Origin: Phlebopus portentosus
Taxonomy: Eukaryota > Basidiomycota > Agaricomycetes > Boletales > Boletinellaceae
Direction of reading: 5' to 3'
NCBI GenBank assembly: GCA_037892935.1
Contig: JAYXKI010000008.1
Location: 124,001 to 188,000, forward strand
Length of the DNA stretch: 64,000 nucleotides
Shown in pieces: positions 23,701 through 33,729 of the stretch. The first letter of the stretch is position 1; each line of letters begins with the position of its first letter. The notes beneath the pieces are model-generated. The model was not told where the DNA came from. It did no database searches and saw only the letters and a list, made by a program, of their open reading frames with translations. The translations under genes were made by a program, and so were the position numbers.

Positions 23701-25294
23701 GCGAGTGTTCGAGCGTGCACCCGTCACCCGCGAGACCCAAACACACCGAATCGTTCATGTTATCCGCATCCGCCTCATCTTCACCCTCGTCGTGATGATG
23801 ATGTCCAAACGGGTACGCCACGAACTCGGCACAGCGCGCACGGAACCAGGGCTCGATGAGGAGCTCCGCAAGGCCGACGGCGCCGGTGGTCGCGTCCCGG
23901 ATCTGGTCCGCCTGAGAACGCCGCGCAAAGGACGCAGAGAGCGCGTTGCAGAACTGCGCGTGGGACGTATGCCGGGGTGTGGGTGTGCCCGGTGACAGCT
24001 CTTTAGATGACTTGTTGTTGTTCTTGTTGGGACGCTTGAGCGTTGTGCCGATGTCCCATGCTAGGTTTGTCAGGAGATGAGCTGTAGTGAGCGCTTCTCG
24101 ATCCTGATCGCGCGCGTCGAAGGACGGATCAGGTTCCCGAGGGTCGGAGATGGGCTTTAATGGCGTGACCTCGAGAAAGAAATAGGATGGCAGCTTTGGG
24201 AGGATGAGGGTGAGTGGGATGGAGGCGTAGATTGCGTCACCGGAAATGGCACCGAAGACGAGGACATCCTGAGATTCGAGTGCAAATCGATACCATTTCC
24301 AGTAAGCCTTGTCTTGTCTGTGTCATAATTAATTAGTGTCGTACGTCGGATTAATTGCGTGTCCTTTTACTTACTTTTCTGGTTCGACGCTCCTCAGCAC
24401 CTCCAGGGCAGTTCTCGCCCTTCCTTGCACCTTCCTGGCGTCGATGACAGCGATCTGCACGTCATGCTTCACGCCGATCTTGTATCGCCTAACTGCCTCC
24501 CATACACAGAAAAAGAACGAGAACGACGTGGTGACGTACGGCGACCTAGTCCGTGTCGTCCAGTCCAGGTGTCGCACCAACTCCGTATATGTCATCGCTC
24601 CTCCCTCATCGCCGGCGACAGCAGCGACACTCTGCGACTGCGACTGCGACTGCGACAGCGAATCAGACCGCACGTGCATCATACTCGTACTCCTCGATAT
24701 CCCGCCTCTCGTCCCTTCGCTCTCCAATTCCATCTCCGACCCATCCTCGCTCCCCATGTACGAGTACCCACCCGACCCGCCGCTCAGCGTGCTCAGCGTG
24801 CTAATCGTCCGCCGCCGCTCCCTCGCATCCCGCGAGGTCAGGTCGTCCTTGAACTTCCGCGATAGGAAGTACGCGTCCCCCGGCGCCGCGTCCTCTTCCT
24901 CCATATAACTATGACTCGGAGAATGAGACCCAAAATAATCCGTCGCGACGCTCTCACTACTCCGCATCGACGAGACGGACGCAGAGAGCGACGGCGGAGG
25001 CGGCGATCGCGCACTCGCACTCGCACTCCCGTATCCATGTCCGTGCAGCAGCAGCTCGCCCTTCCGACTCCTCACCGACCCAGACGGCGAGGACGCGCGC
25101 GGCGAGGGTGACGCCCCACGCGACAAATTGCTGTTATTACCTCTCCGCTTCGGCGTGTGCACGCGATAGAGAAAATGATGCTGCTCGACGAGCGCGTCGA
25201 ACGTGTACGTCGCGCCGAAGCCGTACTGCGGCAGGAGCCCCGCGCCCGTGCCGCCCGGTTCGTTCGAGCTAGCACTAGTCGCCGAGGATTCCAT
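20765..25294 (-). CDS. Very large disordered protein with C-terminal membrane segment (possibly DUF7587 family)
   Basis: Two exons, 25294-24373 and 24317-20765, joined by a short GTAAGT...CAG intron so that SVEPEK continues as QDKAYWKWYRFALES. The product is about 1,490 residues. The N-terminus (YTFDALVEQHHFLYRVHTP) and the block after the splice (SQDVLVFGAISGDAIYASI) form a folded domain that resembles a fungal RVHTP-type family, perhaps DUF7587. The rest is low complexity: Ser/Pro/Glu-rich, a (SQ)n tract, nine consecutive His from a CAT repeat, and PSPSPSPSPS tracts. Near the C-terminus are hydrophobic segments (FLSTFFILPVSGLLSKL and SWVVSCFVCGATAALVLAAV), suggesting membrane attachment with a large cytosolic domain. 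The region is GC-rich, which produces long antisense frames. Function unknown. Confidence 0.72.
23409..23435. repeat. GAT/CAT trinucleotide microsatellite encoding polyhistidine
   Basis: Nine tandem ATG/GAT units on the plus strand encode nine consecutive histidines in the large minus-strand protein. Trinucleotide repeats like this vary in length between strains without breaking the frame. Confidence 0.85.
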
Positions 25295-25701
25295 AGACTC
25301 AAAGCTAACGCTTCTTCTTTTTTTTTTCTTCTTTTTTCGCCTTGCTGTTAGCGATTAGGTCGATTACCGAGCGAGAGGCGGTAGGGTAGATAAAGTAGAC
25401 GTGTTAGTCAAGATCAAGAGGAAGGAAGTACATACAAGTACATAAGTAAGTAAGTAAGAGTCGGAAGCACGAGGCGGGAGGACACGGACACGCCAATGCC
25501 ACGACTGAGAAAGTTAGTGCCCGCGTTTCTTTCGTGCGTGGTTGGCACGAGGCCGGCGGACGGGTTGCCTCGGAACTATTCTACTCGCACGTAATACAAC
25601 AACAATGCTAGCTGCGGACATGAAACAGATGCAGATGGCATGGGCCATGCGTGGACAACATCCGATGGGATGCCAGGCACACCTCGTCATCGCAAAATTC
25701 A

Positions 25702-25768
25702 GCACGGGTTTGTAACCGCGTACCGTATGCAGTTTATGTCAGTCATAAATTATAATTGCTTATAAACT
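25702..25768. mobile_element. Short element, partial copy (starts GCACGGGTTTGTAACCGCG)
   Basis: Begins GCACGGGTTTGTAACCGCG and ends with TATAATTGCTTATAAA, both shared with the fuller copy at 26859-26962. The right inverted end of that copy is missing, so this looks like a decayed or truncated miniature inverted-repeat element. Confidence 0.45.
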
Positions 25769-26797
25769 GATGTAATACCTCCATTGACAAAATGAAAACA
25801 CGACCTATCGAATCGAAGAATCACCAGCAGCTGTTGATCGCCGTGTGCAAAGAAGACAGGCCAGGCTGGGCATCGATCATGATATCAATGACACCACACC
25901 CCCCTCTCGTCAGTCAACACGCGCGCGATCAATGAACGACGAGACCGTTAGGCGTTACGGTGCAGTCGTCTTCCACGCGTTCTCTTCGCTCGAGCGAGCG
26001 ACACGGGTCGACACGTGCCTTTGATCCCGTCGACTCGTCCTTGAGTCTGCGTCTTTCCCTATACATGTATACAGGGGAATCTGGGAATCTCTGATATTGC
26101 TTGTTGCGTTAATCGCCCGAACTCGCCTCACCATCATGACGGCGCAGTCCTGTGCCCACACAGGGCGGACGGGCAGGCGGGCGGGCGTGCTCCCACGTTC
26201 CGAGTCTGAAGCGTCGGTTGCAGGCGGGTAGAGGGAAAGCTGTTCTGTTCTGTTTCTGCTTTTTTCGTGCGTCGTCGTTATCTTCTACCTCTGCGTTTCC
26301 GGCTCTGCAAAAGTCCCGAGTCGGCGATGACAGGCTTGGAGGGAGTCGGGGATAGTGCTGGTCTAACGCGCCATGATGCAGACTCTCGGTTGGATGATCG
26401 GTACTCAGGCTATCTACCGGGATTCAGAGACGCGCGTCTACGTCTATCGTACATACAACTCCAGGAGAGAGAGGTGAGCGTGCCTTCTGCGTGCCCTCAC
26501 GACCCAATATTAACATATCGTACGGCAGGTGCGGTCTGCTTCACCCTATCGAAACCCCCAGGGCTTGACGTGACCAAACACAAACTGATCACGAATGCAC
26601 CGTACACATAGCGATCTTTGAATGAATGTATATATTTACTGTAAATTTCGTTCAGAGAAAAAAAAATTTTTTTTTGAGGAATCTTCTTTGTTCAGTTGTC
26701 AAGATTTGAAATACGAAAAGACATTTTTTTTAGATACGACTTTACGCTCGGGAGTTAGCTCCACTTCTTGGATGTTCACGTTCCTTGAGTAACAGAA

Positions 26798-26816
26798 TAT
26801 ATATATATATATATAT
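26798..26816. repeat. (AT)n microsatellite
   Basis: About nine and a half AT units in a row in an intergenic region. Confidence 0.85.
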
Positions 26817-26858
26817 TCAGCGCTTCTCCAAGTCGAATTGTCAGTCCCCATGCATTAT

Positions 26859-26962
26859 GCACGGGTTTGTATGGCGGTTTATCATGTCTTATGAGCGCTC
26901 ATAATCAGTCACAAGCGGTTATAATTGCTTATAAATCGCCATACGCGGTTATAAACTCGTGC
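26859..26962. mobile_element. Miniature inverted-repeat element of about 104 bp
   Basis: The left end GCACGGGTTTGTATGGCGG is matched in inverse orientation by the right end, whose reverse complement begins GCACGAGTTTATAACCGCG and continues TATGGCGATTTAT. The two ends differ by an 8-base gap and a few substitutions. The centre contains TATAATTGCTTATAAA, also found in the copy at 25702. It codes for nothing. No clean target duplication was identified. Confidence 0.5.
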
Positions 26963-27228
26963 AGAATTTTGTGCGATGGCCACTGATCAATTGTGTTTAT
27001 CACCTACTACCCCTACCACTTCACTGGCCTATTTTACGACAACAAATATTGTATTCTTCTGACGAGACTTGCTTGTTAACAACAACAACAACTTCTGACT
27101 CCGACTCAGACAAGACCTTTCGTAGTTGCGATACACAGTTCGTCTTGGGTGTAAGTGCCACACCACATGCTTCTTGCTAAACTACTCGTGTTGGACACTT
27201 GACTTCTCATCCGTCCCCGCAAGGTGCG

Positions 27229-28382
27229 ATGGAGAGCGCAATAAAAGTAACCGACCTGCAGGACAGATTTGGCCCCTTCCAGCTCTCGACCCACACCTAC
27301 AAACGCGTCGGCGACGACGCATCTATTCTCGTCGATGTTCTTATTCCAAAGAAGTTGATTCAGGAAAGTCCCCATCCCCATCATTCTCAGAAGGCAAAAC
27401 GACCCGTGATGATACGCATTCATGGAGGTTGGCTGGTGAGACAACGTTTATCGTTATGTATGTTTATTCCTACATAGGTCTGATGCATCGACGAGGAAAT
27501 TAGGTTTGTGGCAAACGAGATTATCCAGCTTGGTTCTCGGCGTGGGCTCTGGAACTTGCGCTGAAGCACGATGCAATCATCGTCAATCCGGATTATCGAC
27601 TCCTCCCGGGTGCAAGGACTGATGACATCCTCGACGACATGGACGATCTTTGGAAATGGGTCTGTCATGACCTCGAGAATGAGATTCAGAAGAAGCTGGA
27701 CGCGCGCGAGGGAATTCGGGTTGATCTCGGTAGAGTTCTCGTACTCGGAGACAGTGCAGGCGGGTATCTTGCCGTTCAAACCGCAATCTCATACTTCAAT
27801 CCGGAGTCAAAAGAAAAAAGCATCCGGGCAGTGATCGCAGCCTATCCGATGGTCGACCTCCGTTCACCCTTCTGGACGAAAGACTACCCAAAGCAAGTCC
27901 TCGACTTCCCGCAGTTTCCCAACTCCATCATAGATGACTTCCTCGTCTCCGTAGCGAACCCCGAGGAGCGTACGGTCGTTTCCAATACAGAGCCGGACGA
28001 CCCCAGACGCGTGCCTCTGGCTATAGCTCTGACCCAGCACGGAAGATATCTTGAGGTGTTGGGCACGGATCGCGATCCCGTTCCCGGGAAGCGGAGAGTA
28101 CACCCAGAAGATCGTATCGCAGATGGGAAACTATTGCCTCCGGCACTCTTTCTACATGGTGCAGACGACACGGCAGTCTCGGTGTCTGGAACCGAGAATT
28201 TTGTTGAGCTTCTGAGGAAGCGCAAGGCAGTGCAGGGACTGGACGGAGAAATGGATGAGAAGAATGTGCTGAGACTCGTGGTGGCGCCAGGGGAGCATGG
28301 CTTCGAGAACGACTTCCATATTGATGAAGCGGGGTGGATGGAGGAGAGCATAGCATTCATAGAGAAACATTGGCTGGGGTGA
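27229..28382 (+). CDS. Alpha/beta hydrolase (alpha/beta-hydrolase_3, esterase/lipase type)
   Basis: Two exons: ATG 27229 to 27435 and 27504 to 28382, with a 68-base intron (GTGAGA...AATTAG) that splits the block RPVMIRIHGGWL-VCGKRDYPAWF. Oxyanion-hole motif HGGW and nucleophile elbow LGDSAGGYLA (Ser nucleophile) are present, followed by LPPALFLHGADDTAVSVSG with the probable acid Asp and VVAPGEHGFEND with the probable catalytic His. Length is about 360 residues. This is the hormone-sensitive-lipase-like group (alpha/beta-hydrolase_3), acting on small esters or amides. No signal peptide is seen, so it is likely intracellular. The substrate cannot be assigned. Confidence 0.9.
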
Positions 28383-28586
28383 AGTTTTGAGGATTGCTTT
28401 CTCAATCTCAATGGAGCCATACATTATAAGAACAGATACTGACACATAGAAGCTTTCGTCCATTCGATCTCAACCGAATTGATATTCTCGGTACCGACTT
28501 CAATGAAGAGGAATAGCGACAATTCTTCCGCACAGGTCAGTCATCCTATTCTTGATTGATTGTTGCCGAGCTCTACTTCCTTACTA

Positions 28587-29682
28587 TCATTCGGCACCGA
28601 AGGTCTCTGTAAGTTCCTTTGCTTCTGATTCTTGAACATGCAGATATACCTGAATCATAAGATAAGTCCAGCTCCGATACATGGGAGTGAAGAACAAGAC
28701 TCACGGAGAGGCGGCCTGTCCTGATAATATGTACTAGCGAGGGATCCTGTAGGGACCCTTGGAAAAGAGTGCTTTCGGGATTGTCTTTTCTACTCTCATC
28801 CTTTCCAGCTTCGCCAAACCTAAGCTTGAGATGATACTCAATCTAGGAATCATCCATACAGGTCGTCGAGACGTACTTCGTCTTCGGAAATCCGGAAAGT
28901 ACTTCCCTGTCGCAACTGCATGATCACTGAAAACGATAAATCATCTAAAACGTGCAACGTAGGTAAAGCTTCTATCACATTGAGCGAGCAGTGGACACAC
29001 CAGAAGCCTCGAGAGGAAGCAGCTGAGCATCGATTGCATTGAGTTTGATGAGCATGCCCCTTGCTTGTCTTCGTATGGCCTCCAGCGGGACATTATCGGC
29101 TTCAGGCACACTGTCGCCATCCGTAGCGCTATAGAATGAGAAGATAAATTTCTCAAGAGGTGTATCCGACTGGTGAATGCTGATCGTGACCCTTGCAATT
29201 CTGTCCTGTATCCGGAAGTACATCTGAGTGATCTACGTTTGAACGAACGATTGAAGATTTATGATTTTTCACCTCCACTAGCTCTTCACTGATAGCTTTG
29301 ATGGTTTCGGAGATATATTCGTTTATCGATGGCGCAATACATTTGAAGACGGGTATCCCGAATTTCACGCGACGCTCAAAGATCTCGATCGGGTATACTT
29401 GACGGATACGCAAAATGGTGTGCAATGCGACTTCGACTGTAACACCAGGAATAAGCTTCATTTCCAATAAAAATCAGAGAAGCACTCACGCAGCTCGGCT
29501 ATTGCAACGATAGCTTCTGAAAGCATTCTTAGATAGAATAATACAAGTAAAACGGAGAACGAACCTAGTTCGCCACCATGTTGCTCTTTCTCATCCTCAC
29601 GGACTGAACTCGGTGAATGCTCGAGTTCATCGATCTCAACCGTAGTTTCAACTTCTCGTTCTTCATCTCTCGCTTCTGCCAT
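28587..29682 (-). CDS. REV7: HORMA-domain protein, REV7 (MAD2L2) family
   Basis: Starts MAEARDEEREVETTVEIDEL at 29682; the N-terminal acidic segment is followed by short exons giving EAIVAIAEL and LIPGVTVEVALHTILRIRQV then YPIEIFERRVKFGIPVFKC, the signature of REV7 HORMA domains (IRxVYPxxIF...VPV). Further exons give SINEYISETIKAISEELVE, IQDRIARVTISIHQSDT, PLEKFIFSFYS, LIKLNAIDAQLLPLE, LRFGEAGKDESRKDN and the end VYLHVQESEAKELTETFGAE, stop at 28587-28589. REV7 binds REV3 in DNA polymerase zeta for translesion synthesis and also works in shieldin-like and mitotic control. The HORMA core is recognisable, but the exons near 28850-28975 are poorly resolved. It begins only 10 bases after the stop of the next upstream frame, which may be its own 5' exon. 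Confidence 0.72.
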
Positions 29683-29691
29683 TCCTAAGAA

Positions 29692-30222
29692 TTATGAGCG
29701 GCATGAAGGTTTTAGCCGAGAACTCAGAAGATTGTTCAAGTTCGCCTGGCAAGTCGTTCGTCGGAAAAGGCCGAGGTTCAGATCCCGCTCGATGACATAA
29801 CGGAGAACAAACAGTCGATCGGGAAACACGGTTGCTCTCCCGAATCTTCTCCAAACCTCCAAAAGGGTTGCAAGTGTATCCAGTGCATCGCTCAAATTGA
29901 TCTTCGTCAAGCGGACCGTGTCTACCACCATCAAATGATACCAGAATGTGCCCTTCTTTAGAATGCTCGGGGTCAAGGGTGCATTAGGGTTTCTTGTTGT
30001 CATTACGGCAGCGCACTGGACGTGAACTTTCGTAGCGTAGCGATCTTGGTTGCATTTGGTCGAGCCACTTTTATGCTGCATCTGATAGTCTAGAACTATT
30101 GTGGTGATTTCTGGGGTGCCTTCTTCTGCGGAATCAAATACTAATTCATAGAGGTTGTGATATAACACCGCACACTCTCCATCCTCCTCCTCGCTCTCCA
30201 ACGTCCGCCACTGTTTCACCAT
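29692..30222 (-). CDS. Hypothetical 176-residue protein, possibly the 5' exon of the REV7-like gene
   Basis: A single uninterrupted frame from ATG 30222 (MVKQWRTLESEEEDGECAVL) to the stop at 29692. It contains acidic and mixed segments such as LYELVFDSAEEGTPEI, LKKGTFWYHLMVVDTVRL and LSDALDTLATLLEVWRRFG, which look like a folded globular protein. I do not recognise the family. Its stop lies 10 bases from the ATG of the REV7-like gene on the same strand, which is unusual in fungi. A weak donor (CGTTATG near 29790) with the acceptor CTTAG just before 29684 would fuse the two reading frames in phase, so both may be one gene. Its start codon shares the CCATGG palindrome with the divergent gene. 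Confidence 0.5.
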   Translation of the reverse strand: MVKQWRTLESEEEDGECAVLYHNLYELVFDSAEEGTPEITTIVLDYQMQHKSGSTKCNQDRYATKVHVQCAAVMTTRNPNAPLTPSILKKGTFWYHLMVVDTVRLTKINLSDALDTLATLLEVWRRFGRATVFPDRLFVLRYVIERDLNLGLFRRTTCQANLNNLLSSRLKPSCRS

Positions 30223-30299
30223 GGTCAGTACTTTGATGCGTTACCGAGATTTTTCTGATTCTATTCCTTGCTCAGAACGCTTCAGAAGCCATAGCCCGC

Positions 30300-30735
30300 A
30301 TGTCAACTGCAGCAAATCTTCTGCCTACAAAAACTGTGCGTTCTAGATCCCTGAGCGACCGTACCTTCTCCAATCTCACGCATTGTCCTGCGCAGACCAC
30401 TAATGATTGTGAGTCCTGGCGCAAGGTCCCTGAATTAGGATCGCCAGAGGTTAGCTCCCAGCTTTCTGAACAGTGTCTCACCAAACACTCCATATCTATT
30501 GCATCTGCTATCCGGTTATTCATTACAGCCATCGATAAAATCAAAAAGGTCGCGCCGGCGTCTGAGTCTGCGTCCTCAAATCAAGCGTGGGCTTTCATTC
30601 CTCTCCACCGCGTCGAGTGTCGTGTCGAGCCCCCGCGAAGAGCTGTCGGAGGTGAGTCGATGGCCATTACATTACGTACTGGATAATCTTTCCTGAAAAT
30701 TTTGGGATTGAATAGGAGGAACTTCTCGATCCTGA
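30300..30735 (+). CDS. Small hypothetical protein, divergent from the REV7 side
   Basis: Frame from ATG 30300 (MSTAANLLPTKTVRSRSLSD) through LSEQCLTKHSISIASAIRLF and ITAIDKIKK. Two endings are possible. Reading on with the intron GTGAGT...AATAG (to 30715) gives a stop at 30733-30735. An additional small intron before CGTGGGCTTTC would instead shift to a frame ending SEEELLDPENRAWV about 30 bases later. The protein could also begin at ATG 30221 with an exon of just that codon, followed by GTCAGT...GCTCAG and NASEAIARMSTAANL. It has a Ser/Thr-rich N-terminus and one amphipathic helix. No family is recognised. Confidence 0.45.
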
Positions 30736-31443
30736 AAATCGTGCTTGGGTCTGACAAGATATTTTTCTCTTCTTATCCGAGATGCACGACTTTGCATAGA
30801 TTTCCTATATTATGCTTTTCGACCTACCAATTAGATAAATCCTGTTAGAAATCACTGTACAATATTTGTAGATCTCGGAACTGGCCTTTGTAACCGGCAA
30901 AACCCTATTTCCGAACCTGAAAATTTTGATCCGGGACTGAAATCAAGCCAATCAGAGGTGAGCTTTCCAATTCTGTTTCCTATATAAATCGGAAACGTAA
31001 TTCTGCCCCTAATGGTTGGTTGATGTAAGTGTAACACTCCGGCAAATGTCCGAAGTCGTGTCGGGCCGCCTCACCGTTCCCAAATTCATCCAGATTTAAA
31101 GTTGCAGATTTTACATACGACATCGATTTCTTTTGATTTTTTTTTTTGTAAGTTATATACACTCCGAGCAGTCTGAATAGAAACAGAAGAGCATACAAAG
31201 GTTTTGAGAGTTACAAAAGTCGCCGTCGTTTTCTTTCGAGAGTCTATGTCTATGATGAATAAGTTAAAGGGTGATGCCCGCCGGCCCGTGCTCCAATGAG
31301 GTGGGTCGAGGACAGAAACTAAAGCACGTGGCCTTTTTGAACATGCTCTCACACGGAGAGGTCGCGTTTCACGCCGAACAGGGCCACACCAGTGGATTTT
31401 ACGCCCGAACAGTCTCACGAGCACTCGAATAGCTAAGAATGTT
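30736..31443. other. Intergenic, AT-rich
   Basis: About 700 bases between convergent genes with T and A runs (for example near 31137-31147). Short antisense frames are not conserved-looking. No gene is supported. Confidence 0.4.
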
Positions 31444-32249
31444 CTAGGGCAAAGTCAGAGTCTGGACGCCATCATAAGAGACAGCGTCTATCCGCACCTT
31501 CGGTGCCGACTGTGGGTCTCGGTTCGCTTCATAAAGTTCATACGCCGCTCCAAGACCGACCAGGCCTACCACTGTTCCGGTAACCGCAGATGTAGAAGCG
31601 TTCGCACCAGTCTGTAACAAAGTGAGCGTCAACATCAACGAATTACCGCCCGAGTTGGAGAGAGAATACATACCGAGGACTTCTTCAACTGCACTGGCAC
31701 CTTCCGCGGTGGACGAGCAGGTCCATCGTAGATTATCGGATCAGGCATCGCAGGTGCAGAGGCATGATCTTTCATTTCGCCGGTCAAAGCCGACGCAGAA
31801 GCGACAGTGGAAGAAGCGCGCACGTGGCGGGAAGTGACCCGCGGCGGGTTGCGAGGGCGGGCCGGGCCATCAAACATAACTGCTGATCCATCATTGACGT
31901 TTCGGTAGTGCGCAAGAGTCGACATCTGGCGCGCCTGAGGCTGCTGGGCGAGAGTCTGTGGGTGAGGACTTGGTTGGGATTTATGCATTACAGGCCCATC
32001 AGACGCGACAGCAGTGACACAAGTATTCGCGTCTTGAGATTGTGGCCGAAAATGGGAAGGATAATACTTTCGAGACGATGAAAAGCTAGCGTTGCCTATC
32101 GGATCCTCCTCAAAAATCAGACGTCCCGGAGTGTCGAAGATATCACTCGAAGCGAGCATCGAAGCGGCCCTAGAGCCCGAGCCAGCGTTGAATGATGAGC
32201 GGGCGTGCACAAGCGCAGGTCTGCTGGTAGTCTTGGCAGCAGTCAGCAT
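31444..32249 (-). CDS. Hypothetical protein with one C-terminal transmembrane helix
   Basis: Two exons joined by an intron of about 60 bases (GTATGT...TTACAG) so that PVQLKKSS continues as TGANASTSAVTGTVVG. The start used is ATG 32249 (MLTAAKTTSRPALVHARSSF); an in-frame ATG at 32267 is six codons earlier. The N-terminal 25 residues are basic and Ser/Ala-rich without acids, which would fit a mitochondrial presequence. The middle is disordered, with two DGPARP repeats (MFDGPARPRNPP and IYDGPARPPRK). The C-terminal exon holds TGTVVGLVGLGAAYELYEA, a likely membrane helix, and ends DGVQTLTLP at 31444. The repeated YDGPARP motif is the most distinctive feature. Family unknown. Confidence 0.55.
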
Positions 32250-32267
32250 TTTCGCGTAGATGTGCAA

Positions 32268-33729
32268 TAGTGTCCTTGTTTATCGTATTGAGCTTGAAGA
32301 ACACGACGCCAGAAAACCAGTAGAGCAGGTTGAGGCCCCTTATATCAGTGCTGGAGAGAGCTTGGGAACTTTGTTCATTATCAGTCAGGTAATCGACAGC
32401 AAGCACGCGATAATTACCTTTTGCGAGCTTCATTGTACCATTGCATCCATGTGAAGTACTCAGCCGTGGAGTTAGACGATACTCTCGAGGACCGATCCAA
32501 GTACTAGGCCGAGGAAGATCTGTACCTCTCGCATCGCTGCCAGCTTCTAAGGCACTGCTCTTTCGCGATAAGACTTGGCATCCACCTGCATCGAGAGCTT
32601 TCTGCTCCAATGATGAATAGCTACAAAGAAAAGCGGAGAAATCTGAAGCGGGGATAATGCGTCAGTTGAGCGATGTGACTAATTGCGAAAGAGACCGGTT
32701 CGCGCTTTATCCAAGGCATCGCTTTGAAGAAAAAGGACAATGACGCGGTAAAATAAGCGCGGAGTCCATCTTGTCAATATACGAACGTCGTAAGGAAAGA
32801 ATCGGGACGAATTGTGGAGAATAGCGCCATGCAGCTAGAGAAGGAACGCAGTGTAGGATCAATTTGGAGGTTCACAGGTCGCAAAGTCCTCGCTAAAGGA
32901 TGCGAGGTTGGAAAATTCACAGACAATCCTCGAGCACATACCTCCGCACAAAGCCCGAAGAGCTCACAAGCATGTATTGCACTAATATCCTTCTTCAAAT
33001 CGAAAGTCTTGGCGGGTCCCAGAAGACCAGACACACTAGGTTACGAACGTGAGACTCCCGGCGATGGTTGAGATGCATAGCCAGTCGAGTAGAGATATTA
33101 AGCAACGGTCGGGACAAAGCAAAACACTCTAGAGCCAACGTCCGAACCGATTAGAGAGAGTATATGGTAAGCATGACGCCACGGAGGTCCGTCACGGACG
33201 ATACACGATCACCGAGGTTGCGAGATCATGATTGCCCGAGGAGCGCAACTTTTAGCCCTTAAACCTGAATAGAAGGCCCATAAAATCATAGCCTAAGCCC
33301 TTCTGGACTCAATGAGGCGCTTGAAGTCATTCCGGATGCGAATAGTTGCTCCCAGGTTCGGTTGAGCGTTTGTGTGCTGAAAAGAAGTTGATAGTTGAGC
33401 GGAACTTCCGAGTTGGGATTGGTCGGATGTAACGCACGTGCCGTGTGAGAAGTAAAATTACGTAATTGAATACTTTTCCGTTCACTATGTGCCTATCAGC
33501 TCGATTTCATGTCTTAAGCACACTTTCCTGAGTACATCGGGGTGCTTTTCGAAAATATGGCTATCTAAAGAAGGCTGTGATCTCAAATTTTCGATCGACT
33601 GAGTCGGGAGAAATTTAGGAGGCGCTTATCAGAACATCTGTCCGGCATGAGTAAATCGGTATCAGGAAAGAAGTCATGAGAAGATAGGATGGGTCAATCA
33701 TATCTTTGTCACTCTCTCTCAACTTGGCG
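32268..33729. other. Gene-poor interval before the hydantoinase gene
   Basis: About 1.45 kb. A minus-strand stretch at 32890-33060 reads SGLLGPAKTFDLKKDISAIH and ELFGLCAE and is followed by a GT-AG pair, but no start or further exons were found. Another minus-strand frame near 32460-32610 (RGTDLPRPSTWIGPREYRL) is equally isolated. The right end holds the promoter of the hydantoinase gene. Confidence 0.35.

Larger units (their letters stand above)
25295..27228. other. 1.9 kb gene-poor interval with small inverted-repeat elements
   Basis: No coding region is supported between the two divergent genes. It holds the promoters of both, two related short elements (listed separately), a perfect A-run/T-run palindrome near 26656-26677, an (AT)n microsatellite near 26798-26816, and CAA repeats near 27077. 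Confidence 0.5.

Noticed and set aside
23018..23995. A 325-codon plus-strand frame rich in Arg
   Set aside because: Antisense of the large disordered protein. Composition (RRRGRGRR, polyMet from ATG repeats) is a by-product of GC bias and the CAT repeat.
32774..33060. Minus-strand frame SGLLGPAKTFDLKKDISAIH with a GT-AG pair
   Set aside because: Protein-like, but there is no start, and the spliced continuation stops after a few codons. Kept only as a note in the intergenic entry.
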